NCBI RefSeq assembly: GCF_017810075.1
Contig: NZ_JADNYK010000011.1
Span: 49,167 to 113,166, forward strand
Direction of reading: 5' to 3'
Source of the DNA: Pseudozobellia sp. WGM2
Lineage (GTDB): Bacteria; Bacteroidota; Bacteroidia; Flavobacteriales; Flavobacteriaceae
DNA: 64,000 nt
Under the pieces are notes generated by a model, which was not told where the DNA came from, ran no database searches, and saw only the letters and a program-made list of their open reading frames with translations. The position numbers were made by a program, and so were the translations under genes. Shown piece after piece: positions 45,160 through 55,961 of this stretch; positions within the stretch are counted from its first letter, which is position 1; each line of letters starts with the position of its first letter.

Positions 45160-48100
45160 ATGGCTAGAATAAAAGATAATAATCCAGTAAAAAGGTTTGA
45201 CAAGATTTCCATTGGATTGGCTTCGCCAGAATCAATTTTGGCAGAGTCTCGCGGTGAGGTCTTAAAGCCTGAAACCATTAACTACCGAACTCATAAGCCG
45301 GAACGGGATGGGCTTTTTTGTGAGCGTATTTTCGGGCCTGTTAAGGATTATGAGTGTGCTTGTGGTAAGTACAAGCGTATTCGCTACCGCGGTATCGTAT
45401 GTGACCGTTGTGGTGTTGAGGTAACTGAGAAAAAAGTACGTCGAGATAGAGTAGGGCATATCAACTTGGTGGTGCCTGTAGCTCATATCTGGTATTTTCG
45501 TTCGTTGCCGAACAAAATCGGATACCTTTTAGGACTTCCCTCCAAGAAATTGGATATGATCATCTATTATGAGAGATATGTGGTCATTCAGCCCGGTATT
45601 GCCAAAGGTCCTGAAGGGGAAGAAATCAATAAAATGGATTTCTTGACCGAAGAGGAGTATTTAACGATATTGGAATCTATTCCGATCGAGAATCAGTATT
45701 TAGAAGATTCAGACCCTAACAAGTTCATAGCTAAAATGGGTGCTGAATGTCTAATCGATCTTTTGGCTCGAATCGACTTGAAAGAGTTATCATACCAGTT
45801 ACGTCACAAGGCGAACACCGAGACTTCGAAGCAAAGAAAGACTGAGGCTTTAAAGAGACTTCAAGTTGTCGAAGCCTTAAGAGAGTCGCAAGATAATAGG
45901 GAGAACAATCCGGAATGGATGATTATGAAAGTAATTCCGGTGATTCCACCAGAATTACGCCCGCTAGTTCCTTTAGATGGTGGTCGTTTCGCGACTTCAG
46001 ATTTAAATGATCTTTACAGAAGGGTAATCATTCGTAACAACCGTTTAAAGCGATTGGTAGAGATTAAAGCTCCTGAGGTGATTCTTAGAAATGAGAAGCG
46101 AATGCTTCAAGAAGCTGTTGATTCTCTTTTCGACAACACTAGAAAGGCTTCTGCCGTTAAAACAGAATCGAATAGACCATTAAAATCTCTTTCAGATTCA
46201 TTGAAAGGTAAGCAAGGTCGTTTCCGTCAAAACCTACTAGGTAAGCGTGTTGATTATTCTGCACGTTCGGTAATCGTCGTTGGGCCTGAATTGAATTTAT
46301 ACGAGTGTGGTCTTCCAAAAGATATGGCTGCTGAACTTTACAAGCCTTTCGTTATCAGAAAACTGATAGAGAGGGGTATCGTAAAGACAGTAAAGTCAGC
46401 CAAGAAAATTATAGATAAGAAAGAGCCCGTGGTTTGGGATATTCTTGAAAACGTGTTAAAAGGACATCCGGTTCTGTTGAACCGTGCCCCTACCTTGCAC
46501 CGTTTGGGTATTCAAGCATTCCAGCCAAAACTTATCGAAGGTAAAGCGATTCGTTTGCACCCATTGGCGTGTACGGCGTTTAACGCGGATTTCGATGGTG
46601 ACCAGATGGCGGTTCACTTGCCATTAGGACCTGAGGCTATTTTAGAAGCACAGTTATTAATGCTTGCTTCACAAAACATATTGAACCCTGCAAATGGTTC
46701 GCCAATTACGGTACCATCGCAGGATATGGTTCTAGGTCTGTATTATATGACCAAAGAGCGTAAATCGACGCCTGAGGTTCCAGTTCAAGGTGAAGGGTTA
46801 ACTTTCTATTCTTCTGAAGAAGTTGAAATAGCTTTCAATGAAGGAAAAGTTGATTTGAACGCAGGTATTAAAGTACGTGCTAAAGACTTTAACGAAGAGG
46901 GCGATTTGGTAAGCCAAATCATTCCAACTACTGTTGGTCGAGTATTGTTCAATAAAAATGTTCCGGAACAAGCGGGTTACATTAACCAAGTATTGAACAA
47001 AAAGGCGTTAAGAAATATTATTGGTGATATTTTAGCGGTTACCGATGTTCCGACATCTGCTAACTTCTTAGATAGAATTAAGACTATGGGATATGAATTT
47101 GCTTTTAAAGGTGGATTGTCTTTTAGTTTAGGGGATATTATCATTCCTCAAGAGAAGCATGATATGATAGCCGATGCCAATGGCCAGGTCGATGGTATTA
47201 TGGCGAACTATAACATGGGTCTTATTACCAACAACGAGCGTTATAACCAAGTTATTGATGTGTGGACGTCTACAAACGCCATGCTAACCGAATTGGCTAT
47301 GAAGCGTATTCGAGAAGATCAGCAAGGTTTTAACTCGGTATATATGATGCTTGATTCTGGTGCGAGGGGTTCTAAAGAGCAAATTCGTCAGTTGACAGGT
47401 ATGCGTGGTCTGATGGCCAAGCCGAAGAAATCTACTGCCGGAGGTGGAGAAATTATTGAAAACCCGATTCTTTCTAACTTTAAGGAGGGTCTTTCGATTC
47501 TTGAATACTTTATCTCTACGCACGGTGCCCGTAAAGGTCTTGCAGATACCGCTTTGAAAACTGCCGATGCCGGTTATTTGACCCGTCGATTGGTAGACGT
47601 CTCTCAAGATGTTATTATTAACATTGAAGATTGTGGTACGTTAAGAGGTATTGAGGTTGAAGCATTAAAGAAAAATGAAGAGGTTGTAGAATCTTTAGGA
47701 GAGCGTATCTTAGGTAGAGTTTCTTTACATGATGTTTATGATCCACTTACTGAAGAGTTGCTCTTAACTGCAGGCCAGCAGATTATGGAGGCTGATATGA
47801 AGAAAATCAAGAACTCTCCTATCGAAAAAATCGAAGTGCGTTCTGCCTTGACTTGTGAGGCTCCTAAGGGTATTTGCTCTAAATGTTACGGTAGAAACCT
47901 TTCTACGAACAAAATGGTTCAACGTGGTGAGGCTGTTGGTGTTGTAGCGGCGCAGTCTATTGGAGAACCGGGTACACAGTTGACCTTGCGTACTTTCCAC
48001 GTGGGTGGTATTGCAGGTAACATTTCTGAAGATAATAAGCTAATCGCCAAATTTAGTGGTAAAGCTGAAATCGAAGACTTGCGTACGGTTAAAGGTCAAG

Positions 48101-49458
48101 ATGCTGAAGGTAAAGCAGCGAATATCGTTATTTCGAGAACATCTGAAATTAAGATAATCGATACGAAAACCGGTATTACGCTAAGTACGAATAACATTCC
48201 TTACGGTTCTCAACTAATGATAGAGAATGGTGCAAAGGTTTCTAAAGATGATGTTGTATGTACTTGGGATCCTTATAATGGAGTTATTGTATCTGAATTC
48301 CCTGGTAAAATTGCTTATGAAAACATTGAGCAAGGTGTAACTTATCAGGTAGAAATTGATGAGCAGACCGGTTTCCAAGAAAAAGTAATTTCAGAATCTA
48401 GAAACAAAAAGTTGATTCCAACTCTTTTGATTCAAAATGATAAAGGTGAGACCTTACGTTCTTATAACCTACCGGTTGGTTCACATATCATGGTTGACAA
48501 CGGTGATAAGATAAAAGAAGGTAAGATTTTGGTTAAGATTCCTCGTAAATCTGCAAAAGCAGGTGATATTACGGGTGGTCTACCAAGGGTAACCGAGCTT
48601 TTCGAAGCACGTAACCCATCTAACCCAGCTGTAGTTTCTGAGATTGACGGTGTTGTTTCTTTCGGAAAAATCAAAAGGGGTAACCGTGAAATCATCATTG
48701 AGTCTAAATTGGGCGAAATCAAAAAGTACTTGGTCAAACTATCGAACCAGATATTGGTTCAAGAGAATGACTATGTACGTGCGGGAATGCCATTATCAGA
48801 CGGTTCTATAACTCCGGAAGATATTTTGGCTATCAAAGGTCCATCAGCGGTACAGCAGTATTTGGTGAACGAAGTTCAAGAAGTTTACCGTTTACAAGGT
48901 GTGAAGATTAATGACAAGCACTTTGAAGTTGTGGTAAGACAGATGATGCGTAAAGTACGAATTCAGGATCCAGGTGATACTATTTTCTTAGAGAACCAAC
49001 TGGTTCATAAAGATGATTTTATTAGAGAGAATGATGAAATCTATGGTAAGAAAGTAGTTGTTGATAAAGGAGAGTCAGAAAATCTTAAAGAAGGACAAAT
49101 CATTACAGCTCGTGAGCTACGTGACGAAAATTCTATTTTGAGAAGATCTGATAAGACTTTGGTCGAAGCTAAAGATGCTGTCGCGGCTACTGCGACACCG
49201 ATACTTCAAGGTATTACACGTGCGTCGTTACAGACCAAGTCGTTTATCTCAGCTGCATCTTTCCAAGAGACAACTAAAGTATTGAACGAAGCTGCTGTAA
49301 GTGGTAAGATAGATACCTTAGAAGGATTGAAAGAAAATGTAATTGTAGGACATAAGATTCCTGCCGGTACCGGTATGCGTGACTATGAAAATATCATCGT
49401 AGGTTCTAAAGAAGAATACGATGAAATCATGGCCCGTAAGGAAGCTCTGAAATTCTAG
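45160..49458 (+). CDS. rpoC: DNA-directed RNA polymerase subunit beta prime
   Basis: 1432 residues. The N-terminal zinc motif is [22 protein letters not shown]; the catalytic Mg2+ triad is in [34 protein letters not shown] is the bridge helix/trigger region, and a second zinc-type Cys set is [13 protein letters not shown]. 38 bases follow rpoB. The hairpin at 49471-49537 ends the operon. Confidence 0.98.
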   Translation: MARIKDNNPVKRFDKISIGLASPESILAESRGEVLKPETINYRTHKPERDGLFCERIFGPVKDYECACGKYKRIRYRGIVCDRCGVEVTEKKVRRDRVGHINLVVPVAHIWYFRSLPNKIGYLLGLPSKKLDMIIYYERYVVIQPGIAKGPEGEEINKMDFLTEEEYLTILESIPIENQYLEDSDPNKFIAKMGAECLIDLLARIDLKELSYQLRHKANTETSKQRKTEALKRLQVVEALRESQDNRENNPEWMIMKVIPVIPPELRPLVPLDGGRFATSDLNDLYRRVIIRNNRLKRLVEIKAPEVILRNEKRMLQEAVDSLFDNTRKASAVKTESNRPLKSLSDSLKGKQGRFRQNLLGKRVDYSARSVIVVGPELNLYECGLPKDMAAELYKPFVIRKLIERGIVKTVKSAKKIIDKKEPVVWDILENVLKGHPVLLNRAPTLHRLGIQAFQPKLIEGKAIRLHPLACTAFNADFDGDQMAVHLPLGPEAILEAQLLMLASQNILNPANGSPITVPSQDMVLGLYYMTKERKSTPEVPVQGEGLTFYSSEEVEIAFNEGKVDLNAGIKVRAKDFNEEGDLVSQIIPTTVGRVLFNKNVPEQAGYINQVLNKKALRNIIGDILAVTDVPTSANFLDRIKTMGYEFAFKGGLSFSLGDIIIPQEKHDMIADANGQVDGIMANYNMGLITNNERYNQVIDVWTSTNAMLTELAMKRIREDQQGFNSVYMMLDSGARGSKEQIRQLTGMRGLMAKPKKSTAGGGEIIENPILSNFKEGLSILEYFISTHGARKGLADTALKTADAGYLTRRLVDVSQDVIINIEDCGTLRGIEVEALKKNEEVVESLGERILGRVSLHDVYDPLTEELLLTAGQQIMEADMKKIKNSPIEKIEVRSALTCEAPKGICSKCYGRNLSTNKMVQRGEAVGVVAAQSIGEPGTQLTLRTFHVGGIAGNISEDNKLIAKFSGKAEIEDLRTVKGQDAEGKAANIVISRTSEIKIIDTKTGITLSTNNIPYGSQLMIENGAKVSKDDVVCTWDPYNGVIVSEFPGKIAYENIEQGVTYQVEIDEQTGFQEKVISESRNKKLIPTLLIQNDKGETLRSYNLPVGSHIMVDNGDKIKEGKILVKIPRKSAKAGDITGGLPRVTELFEARNPSNPAVVSEIDGVVSFGKIKRGNREIIIESKLGEIKKYLVKLSNQILVQENDYVRAGMPLSDGSITPEDILAIKGPSAVQQYLVNEVQEVYRLQGVKINDKHFEVVVRQMMRKVRIQDPGDTIFLENQLVHKDDFIRENDEIYGKKVVVDKGESENLKEGQIITARELRDENSILRRSDKTLVEAKDAVAATATPILQGITRASLQTKSFISAASFQETTKVLNEAAVSGKIDTLEGLKENVIVGHKIPAGTGMRDYENIIVGSKEEYDEIMARKEALKF

Positions 49459-49470
49459 TAATTAATCAAC

Positions 49471-49537
49471 AAGAACCGAGAAGCTGGTTGAATTGGGGCA
49501 TTTTGTCTTGTTCATCAGCTACTTGGTTCTTTTTTTG
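49471..49537 (+). terminator. Terminator of the rpoBC operon
   Basis: AAGAACC...AAGCTG (49471-49485) pairs imperfectly with CAGCT...GGTTCTT (49516-49531), followed by seven T's. It lies 13 bases after the rpoC stop and overlaps the leader of the DUF3467 gene. Confidence 0.7.
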
Positions 49538-49550
49538 TCATATATCTCTT

Positions 49551-49859
49551 ATGAGCGATAAAGAAAAACAAAAACAAATCAATATAGAATTAGATGAGAA
49601 GACAGCCGAAGGAATCTATTCCAATCTGGCCATCATCAATCATTCTGTATCCGAGTTTGTGGTAGATTTTATCAGTATCATGCCAGGCGCTCCAAAAGCT
49701 AAAGTGAAGAGTCGCATTGTTCTTACGCCTCAGCATGCCAAGAAGTTTTTAAAAGCTTTGAACGATAATGTTCAACGATTTGAGAAAGCCCATGGTAAAA
49801 TTAAAGATTATGAGCAAACACCTATTCCTATTAATTTCGGACCAACGGGAGAAGCTTAA
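49551..49859 (+). CDS. DUF3467 family protein
   Basis: The 102-residue protein starts MSDKEKQKQINIELDEKTAEGIYSN. It has LAIINHSVSEFVVDFISIMPGAPKAKVKSRIVLTP, the pattern of DUF3467, whose function is not known to me. The ATG at 49551 is used; codons upstream in frame (from 49488) fall in the terminator hairpin of rpoC. The protein is a small, soluble, mixed alpha/beta one with no signal peptide. It lies between the terminators of rpoC and its own. Confidence 0.85.
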   Translation: MSDKEKQKQINIELDEKTAEGIYSNLAIINHSVSEFVVDFISIMPGAPKAKVKSRIVLTPQHAKKFLKALNDNVQRFEKAHGKIKDYEQTPIPINFGPTGEA

Positions 49860-49861
49860 AC

Positions 49862-49896
49862 AAAAGCCCGCTATTATTTCAATAGCGGGCTTTTTT
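49862..49896. terminator. Bidirectional terminator between DUF3467 and prfC
   Basis: A stem of about 12 bp, AAGCCCGCTATT (49864-49875) with AATAGCGGGCTT (49881-49892), has A-rich and T-rich flanks. It is 3 bases from the DUF3467 stop and 30 bases from the convergent prfC stop. Confidence 0.92.
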
Positions 49897-49921
49897 ATTT
49901 TTTGAGTGTGCCCTGTTCAGA

Positions 49922-51511
49922 TTAATCGAACTCCGAAACGAAATGAAATTTTATGGTAGGGTACTTTTGTTGGGTCATTTGTAATGAAAATTGGGAATCG
50001 GCTAAAAACACCAATTGACCTTTTTTATCCTTGGCAAGAAATTTTTGTTTCACTCTTTGAAATTCTTTGAACTCATCATTTTTAGGGTCTTCCGGTTCTA
50101 CCCAACAAGCTTTGTGCACAGGAAAGTTTTCATAACTACATTTTGCTCCATATTCGTGTTCCAATCGGTATTGAATAACTTCAAACTGTAGGGCGCCTAC
50201 CGTTCCGATAACTTTTCTTCCGTTCATTTCCAAGGTAAATAATTGAGCTACACCTTCGTCCATCAGCTGGTCAATACCTTTATAAAGCTGCTTAGACTTC
50301 ATAGGATCGGCATTATTAATATATCTAAAATGTTCGGGTGAAAAACTTGGTATGCCCTTATAATGTAGCTCTTCCCCTTGGGTCAAGGTGTCTCCGATCT
50401 TAAAGTTACCGGTATCATGAAGACCAACGATATCCCCGGGATAGGATATATCTACGATTTCCTTCTTTTCAGCAAAAAAGGCATTGGGGCTTGAAAATTT
50501 CAGGTTTTTGTTTTGCCGAACGTGAAGGTAAGGTTTGTTGCGCTCAAAGGTACCCGAAACGATTTTTATAAATGCCAGCCTGTCACGGTGTTTTGGGTCC
50601 ATATTAGCATGTATTTTAAAAACGAAGCCTGTCATTTCCTTCTCGTTAGCCTCAACTACACGCTCTTCCGCTTTCTTAGCGCGTGGTGATGGTGCAATCT
50701 CAATAAAACAGTCTAGTAGTTCGCGAACACCAAAATTGTTTAATGCCGAGCCGAAAAAAACGGGTTGCTGTATACCGTTTAGGTAACTCTCTTTATCGAA
50801 GTCTGGGTACACTCCGCGAACTAATTCAATATTATCACGTAACTCTTCCGCTGCACTGTTTCCGATAATTTTTTCTAGTTCGGGGCTATCAACGTCATCA
50901 AAAGCAATTGTTTCTTCAATATTCTTTTTACTATCGCCACTGAAAAGGTTAATATTCTTTTCATATATATTATAGATGCCCTTAAAGTCGTAACCCATGC
51001 CAATTGGAAAACTTAGTGGGGTAACCGAGAGTCCTAATTTTTGTTCTAAATCATCTAAAAGATCAAAGGCATCTTTACCCTCTCTATCTAGTTTATTGAT
51101 AAAAACGATCATAGGTATATTGCGCATGCGACAGACTTCTACCAATTTTTCTGTCTGCTCTTCGACTCCTTTTGCAACATCAACAACAACTATTACACTA
51201 TCGACCGCAGTAAGAGTTCTAAAAGTGTCTTCGGCAAAATCTTTATGGCCAGGTGTGTCTAGAATATTGATTTTCTTGTCTTTATAAATAAAAGCCAAAA
51301 CAGATGTAGCCACCGAAATACCACGCTGTCTTTCGATTTCCATGAAATCGCTTGTTGCCGATTTCTTAATTTTATTGTTCTTTACAGCACCGGCTTCTTG
51401 AATGGCTCCACCGAACAAAAGCAATTTTTCGGTAAGGGTTGTTTTACCTGCATCAGGGTGGGAGATTATGCCGAAAGTTCTTCTTCTTTGAATTTGGTCT
51501 TTAAAACTCAT
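49922..51511 (-). CDS. prfC: Peptide chain release factor 3
   Basis: RF3 is the GTPase that removes RF1/RF2 from the ribosome. The 529-residue protein has GIISHPDAGKTTLTEK (P loop), a G2-type IKKSATSDFMEIERQRGISVA, LDTPGHKDFAEDT and NKLDREGKD, and EF-G-like domains 2 and 3. An EF-G paralogue is excluded by its length and by the ATSDFMEIE motif. Confidence 0.95.
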   Translation of the reverse strand: MSFKDQIQRRRTFGIISHPDAGKTTLTEKLLLFGGAIQEAGAVKNNKIKKSATSDFMEIERQRGISVATSVLAFIYKDKKINILDTPGHKDFAEDTFRTLTAVDSVIVVVDVAKGVEEQTEKLVEVCRMRNIPMIVFINKLDREGKDAFDLLDDLEQKLGLSVTPLSFPIGMGYDFKGIYNIYEKNINLFSGDSKKNIEETIAFDDVDSPELEKIIGNSAAEELRDNIELVRGVYPDFDKESYLNGIQQPVFFGSALNNFGVRELLDCFIEIAPSPRAKKAEERVVEANEKEMTGFVFKIHANMDPKHRDRLAFIKIVSGTFERNKPYLHVRQNKNLKFSSPNAFFAEKKEIVDISYPGDIVGLHDTGNFKIGDTLTQGEELHYKGIPSFSPEHFRYINNADPMKSKQLYKGIDQLMDEGVAQLFTLEMNGRKVIGTVGALQFEVIQYRLEHEYGAKCSYENFPVHKACWVEPEDPKNDEFKEFQRVKQKFLAKDKKGQLVFLADSQFSLQMTQQKYPTIKFHFVSEFD

Positions 51512-51784
51512 GTGGAAAATTTGCGCAAAAATACGTCTAAAAATACAATTGAAGCGTAATTAACTTAATGCTTTAATGAGTCGATTAAGTATGGTTTTGA
51601 GCTTTATTTATATTTCATTTTTTATTTGCTTGTCACATTTAACAATACGTTCTAAAAAAAGCTGTTGAAGTTTTGTTTGTCGATAAAAATGCAAGTTCGT
51701 AGAGTGAGTGAATTACCTTACAATACCCTTTAACGAGTAATTGTGTGTTTAAAAGATTATCTACCTTATATCGTCTGAAAACAA

Positions 51785-51814
51785 TTTGATGATCTAAATT
51801 TTAACTATATCTTG
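51785..51814 (+). promoter_or_regulatory. Probable promoter of the surface-protein cluster
   Basis: TTTG (51785-51788), 19 bases, then TATCTTG (51808-51814), which is TAnnTTTG short of one T, lie 90 bases before the ATG at 51904. The rest of the 51512-51903 intergenic stretch is AT-rich with no gene or strong hairpin seen. Confidence 0.5.
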
Positions 51815-51903
51815 CATCAAGATTTATTAGAGGTTCCCACTTCTTATCCTACTCACAAATTCCTACATGCCATGGTGCTTAGTTGAATTGAAACTAATCA
51901 TTT

Positions 51904-54900
51904 ATGGAAAAAATTACTTCTTTCGCGCTTACAAGAAAAGTAAAGCAGACTTATATTCTTGTCTTTGCGTTTTTAATTTCTGGACTGACTCAATCGTTTG
52001 GAACGGATGATCATGGTTCGTCAAAACATATGAAGCCCGAGTTGGTTTCTACTAGTATGATCAACACCTATGACGGATGCCCGGTTCGGGAAATGCGCGA
52101 ACTTCGAACATCTGATTTTGGTTTTGCAGATGGGGTAACAGATGGCAGTTTGAACGCTTCTGATGTTGATATTAGTTCAAAATGGGGTTTGCCTGCCGGA
52201 AGTGTTCTTGTTACCGTTGAAGGGGCGAGTTCTAAAAGTTCTCTTCAGTTGTTCGAGGTGAACAAAGATTTACCGGCTACTTTTCGTTTTTCAGGTTCAG
52301 TTCCAGTTTTGGTGGTGGCAGAACATTCCGCTAGGGTAGATGGCAATCATCGTGATGGTATTGAAGCTCTTGATGGTGTCGAATACGTACAAACGGCTAG
52401 TCTACCCGCGGGTATTATTGCTGGACAAAATGGAAATGACTATTACGTAGAAAATACCACACCAAGCCCTATCTATGGTCCGAATAGGTTTTCTTGGGAA
52501 TCGCAGGCACCGGTGAGCGATATTATGTTCTATACCACCTCGAGTTTTCCGATAAATGGAATTAGAGTATGGTTAGTACCGATTGTATGTGTCGATACTG
52601 ATGGCGATGGTGTTAACGACAATGTCGATTTGGATGATGATAATGATGGTATTTTAGATAGTGTTGAAGACCCCAATCTCGATGGTGACAATGATCCACT
52701 GACCGACCCATATGATTCAGATGGAGATGGATACCCGAATCATTTGGATATTGACTCTGATAATGATGGAATACCCGATAATGTAGAAGCTCAGACTACG
52801 AGCGGTTATATTGCACCTAACGACGATACTGCTAGTGAGTACGCAGCAAATAATGGTGTTAATTCCGCTTACCCCACAGGGTTGACTCCAGTTAATACTG
52901 ACGGTTTAGATAATGAAGATTATTTGGATGATGATAGTGATAATGATGGTGTGCCCGATAATAACGAAGGCAACGATTTTAATTTTGACGGTGTTCCTAA
53001 TCAAGTTGCTACTGGTCTTGATTCTGATCAAGATGGTCTGGATGATGGCTTTGAAGGAAATGATGTAAACGATGGTTTTGATGTTAATGACGAAATTAAC
53101 GATCCAGCCAATGATCTACCGGACACTGACGGTACTGAAGATGTAAATTATAGAGATTTTGATGACGATGGTGATGGAATAGACACACCTGATGAAGACG
53201 CGGACAATGATAGTGATCCAACAAATGACGATGAAGATGAAGATGGTACACCTGATTATTTGGATCCCAAAGAAGATCCCGAAAAAGATACCGATGGTGA
53301 TGGGGTGCCCGATGTTACCGATTTAGATGATGACAATGATGGGATTTTAGATACAGACGAAGACCCAAATCTTGATGGGGATAATGATCCACTAACGAAT
53401 CCGCTTGATACTGATGGCGATGGATATCCGAATCACTTGGATATCGATTCTGATAATGATGGAATTCCGGATAATATTGAAGCTCAGACAACCGACGGTT
53501 ATATTGCACCTAACGAAGATGATGAGGCGACCTACATTGAAAATGATGGTCTAAACTCGGCATATCCTGATGGAATAACTCCTGTCAACACAGACGGTGA
53601 AGATACCGAAGACTATATAGACCTAGATAGTGATAATGACTTAGTACCCGATAACAACGAGGGTAACGATTTTGATTATGACGGTCTTCCAGACCAAACT
53701 TATACGGGGCTAGACGCTGACGGCGATGGTCTTGATGATGGGTATGAAGGCGCTGATGTAAACGACGGTTTTGATGTGAATGATGAAATCAATGACCCTG
53801 CTAACGATTTGCCGGATACCGATGGCACAGAAGATGTGAATTACCGAGATTTTGATGATGATGGTGATGGTATAGATACCCCTGATGAAGATGGCGATCA
53901 AGATGGTGACCCTACTAATGACGATAGCGATGAAGATGGTACCCCCGATTATTTAGACCCAGATAGCAGCCCTACACCTGAAACCGATACCGATGGCGAT
54001 GGTGTTCCAGACTCTGTTGATCTTGATGATGATAATGATGGTATTTTAGATACCGTAGAAGATCCAAATTGGGATGGTGATAATGATCCTAATACTAACC
54101 CATGGGATACAGATGGCGATGGGTACCCAAATCACTTGGATATCGATTCAGATAATGACGGAATACCTGATAATGTAGAAGCTCAGACAACTGACGGTTA
54201 TATTGCACCAAATGAAGATGATGCTGAGACCTATGCTGCTAATGATGGTTTGAACTCAGCTTACCCTAATGGACTTACTCCTGTGAATACCGATGGAGCT
54301 GATGATGAAGACTATAGAGATTTAGATAGTGATAATGATTTAGTGCCTGATAACAACGAGGGTAATGATTTCGATTATGATGGTATACCAGACCAAATTT
54401 ACACTGGTATAGACTCTGATGGTGACGGTCTCGACGATGGCTATGAAGGTGCTGATGTAAACGATGGTTTTGATGTCAATGACGAAATTGATGATCCTGC
54501 CAATGATTTGCCTGATACCGATGGTACAGAAGATGTAAACTACCGTGACTTTGACGACGATGGTGATGGTGTAGATACACCTAACGAAGATTTGAACAAT
54601 GATGGTAATCCTACCAATGATGACGGTGACGCAGATGGTACACCATCTTATTTAGATCCTTCTGAAACAACCGAAATTGTAGTAATGCAGATGGTAACAC
54701 CTAATGGTGATGGTAAGAATGAATTTTTATGGATCGAGAATGTAGATAAGGCTTTAGATAACTCTTTGCGAATTTTCAATAGATGGGGTGTTGAAGTTTA
54801 TCATGGTGAAGATTACAATAACCAAAACAATGTATTCGACGGACGCTCGAAGGGTAGGACTACCGTAAGTGTCGGGGATTATTTACCGGCAGGAGTATAT

Positions 54901-54975
54901 TTTTATATCTTTGACTATAATACGGTAGATAGCAGAAGCATTACAGATAGAGGGTACATCTACATTAGTAAATAA
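51904..54975 (+). CDS. Secreted TSP3-repeat protein with T9SS type B sorting domain
   Basis: The 1023-residue protein has an N-terminal signal peptide (hydrophobic to about residue 33), an unrecognised beta-rich domain (about 60-225), then three long imperfect repeats (230-920) of calcium-binding thrombospondin-type [22 protein letters not shown] motifs, very acidic. The last ~95 residues ([20 protein letters not shown]..., then [12 protein letters not shown] and PAGVYFYI) match the gliding-motility-associated type B C-terminal domain, which directs proteins through the type IX system and is cleaved. It should be a surface protein rich in bound Ca2+. It is followed by a PorP/SprF and a PorE-like gene, its likely export and attachment partners. 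Confidence 0.9.
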   Translation: MEKITSFALTRKVKQTYILVFAFLISGLTQSFGTDDHGSSKHMKPELVSTSMINTYDGCPVREMRELRTSDFGFADGVTDGSLNASDVDISSKWGLPAGSVLVTVEGASSKSSLQLFEVNKDLPATFRFSGSVPVLVVAEHSARVDGNHRDGIEALDGVEYVQTASLPAGIIAGQNGNDYYVENTTPSPIYGPNRFSWESQAPVSDIMFYTTSSFPINGIRVWLVPIVCVDTDGDGVNDNVDLDDDNDGILDSVEDPNLDGDNDPLTDPYDSDGDGYPNHLDIDSDNDGIPDNVEAQTTSGYIAPNDDTASEYAANNGVNSAYPTGLTPVNTDGLDNEDYLDDDSDNDGVPDNNEGNDFNFDGVPNQVATGLDSDQDGLDDGFEGNDVNDGFDVNDEINDPANDLPDTDGTEDVNYRDFDDDGDGIDTPDEDADNDSDPTNDDEDEDGTPDYLDPKEDPEKDTDGDGVPDVTDLDDDNDGILDTDEDPNLDGDNDPLTNPLDTDGDGYPNHLDIDSDNDGIPDNIEAQTTDGYIAPNEDDEATYIENDGLNSAYPDGITPVNTDGEDTEDYIDLDSDNDLVPDNNEGNDFDYDGLPDQTYTGLDADGDGLDDGYEGADVNDGFDVNDEINDPANDLPDTDGTEDVNYRDFDDDGDGIDTPDEDGDQDGDPTNDDSDEDGTPDYLDPDSSPTPETDTDGDGVPDSVDLDDDNDGILDTVEDPNWDGDNDPNTNPWDTDGDGYPNHLDIDSDNDGIPDNVEAQTTDGYIAPNEDDAETYAANDGLNSAYPNGLTPVNTDGADDEDYRDLDSDNDLVPDNNEGNDFDYDGIPDQIYTGIDSDGDGLDDGYEGADVNDGFDVNDEIDDPANDLPDTDGTEDVNYRDFDDDGDGVDTPNEDLNNDGNPTNDDGDADGTPSYLDPSETTEIVVMQMVTPNGDGKNEFLWIENVDKALDNSLRIFNRWGVEVYHGEDYNNQNNVFDGRSKGRTTVSVGDYLPAGVYFYIFDYNTVDSRSITDRGYIYISK
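52594..54663 (+). repeat. Three tandem in-frame repeats of about 695 bp in the TSP3 protein
   Basis: The copies start at 52594, 53287 and 53986 with DTDGDGV at each start, spacing 693 and 699 bases (231 and 233 codons). All three contain [35 protein letters not shown] and [18 protein letters not shown] in the same order. The DNA copies differ at many third positions, so they are old or selected at the protein level. Confidence 0.92.
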
Positions 54976-54990
54976 TCATCAGAAAACCTT

Positions 54991-55950
54991 ATGGCAATAA
55001 ACAAGAGCCTTTTTGCATCGTTATTCTTATTTATAGTTTTTTGGAATGATGCTTGGGCACAACAAGACGCCCAGTATACTCAATACATGTACAATACCAT
55101 GAGTGTAAACCCTGCTTATGCAGGTTCTCGGGGTCAGTTAAGTGTAGCTGCTTTATACCGCTCACAGTGGGTAGGTTTAGACGGAGCTCCTGAAACCTGG
55201 ACGGTTAATTTGCATTCGCCCATTAGAAACAGTAAAGTGGGTTATGGCATTTCAATCGTTAACGACAAGATAGGTGAAGGTACTATTCAAGAAACTTATA
55301 TTGATGCCTTGGTCTCTTACACAATTGATGTTTCCTTAAAGGGTAAAATGTCTTTTGGTCTGAAATTAGGTGGTAATTTACTTAATTTAGATTTTGAACA
55401 GTTAAGGCAGAGACCAGGTTTTGAAGAATCTACCAATACTGACAATATCGAAAATAAGTTTTCGCCAAATGTAGGTTTAGGGTTGTATTATCACACCGAT
55501 AAGTTTTATGCTGGCCTATCGGCTCCTAATCTTTTAGAGACCGAACACTTTGATGGGTCTACGAGCGATGCCAATGATATCGATTTTCTTTCCCAGGATC
55601 GTATCAATTTTTATTTGATTACTGGTTATGTATTTGATCTGAACGACAACCTTAAATTCAAACCGGCATTACTCAGCAAGGTAGTTGGCGGTGCACCCTT
55701 ACAAGTAGATATCTCGACCACCTTTCTATTCGCCGAGAAATTCTCTTTAGGCGCAGCCTATCGATGGGATGCCGCTATAAGTGGTCTGGCAGGTTTTCAA
55801 ATAACCGACCAGATTATGTTAGGGTTGGCGTATGACTCTGAAACTACCTCTTTGGGAGACACCCAATTTAATAGTGGGTCTTTCGAGGTTTTCCTTCGAT
55901 GGGAATTGGTTAAGTCTTTTGAAAAATTAGTTTCTCCCCGATTCTTCTAA
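54991..55950 (+). CDS. PorP/SprF family type IX secretion membrane protein
   Basis: A 319-residue protein with a signal peptide ending near WAQQ, then DAQYTQYMYNTMSVNPAYAGSRG, the signature of PorP/SprF outer-membrane beta-barrels, and alternating strands to an aromatic C terminus (RFF). SprF in Flavobacterium helps export the type B adhesin SprB; PorP anchors T9SS parts. The gene is 15 bases after the type B protein and 11 bases before the OmpA-like one, as in many type B gene clusters. Confidence 0.92.
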   Translation: MAINKSLFASLFLFIVFWNDAWAQQDAQYTQYMYNTMSVNPAYAGSRGQLSVAALYRSQWVGLDGAPETWTVNLHSPIRNSKVGYGISIVNDKIGEGTIQETYIDALVSYTIDVSLKGKMSFGLKLGGNLLNLDFEQLRQRPGFEESTNTDNIENKFSPNVGLGLYYHTDKFYAGLSAPNLLETEHFDGSTSDANDIDFLSQDRINFYLITGYVFDLNDNLKFKPALLSKVVGGAPLQVDISTTFLFAEKFSLGAAYRWDAAISGLAGFQITDQIMLGLAYDSETTSLGDTQFNSGSFEVFLRWELVKSFEKLVSPRFF

Positions 55951-55961
55951 ACCGTTGTGCT

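Noticed and set aside
49488..49550. 21 codons before the DUF3467 start
   Set aside because: They translate the rpoC terminator hairpin; the family-like sequence begins at MSDKEKQ.
52594..54663. Periodic repeats considered as a CRISPR array
   Set aside because: Units are about 695 bases, in frame and coding; no short identical repeats with unique spacers are present.
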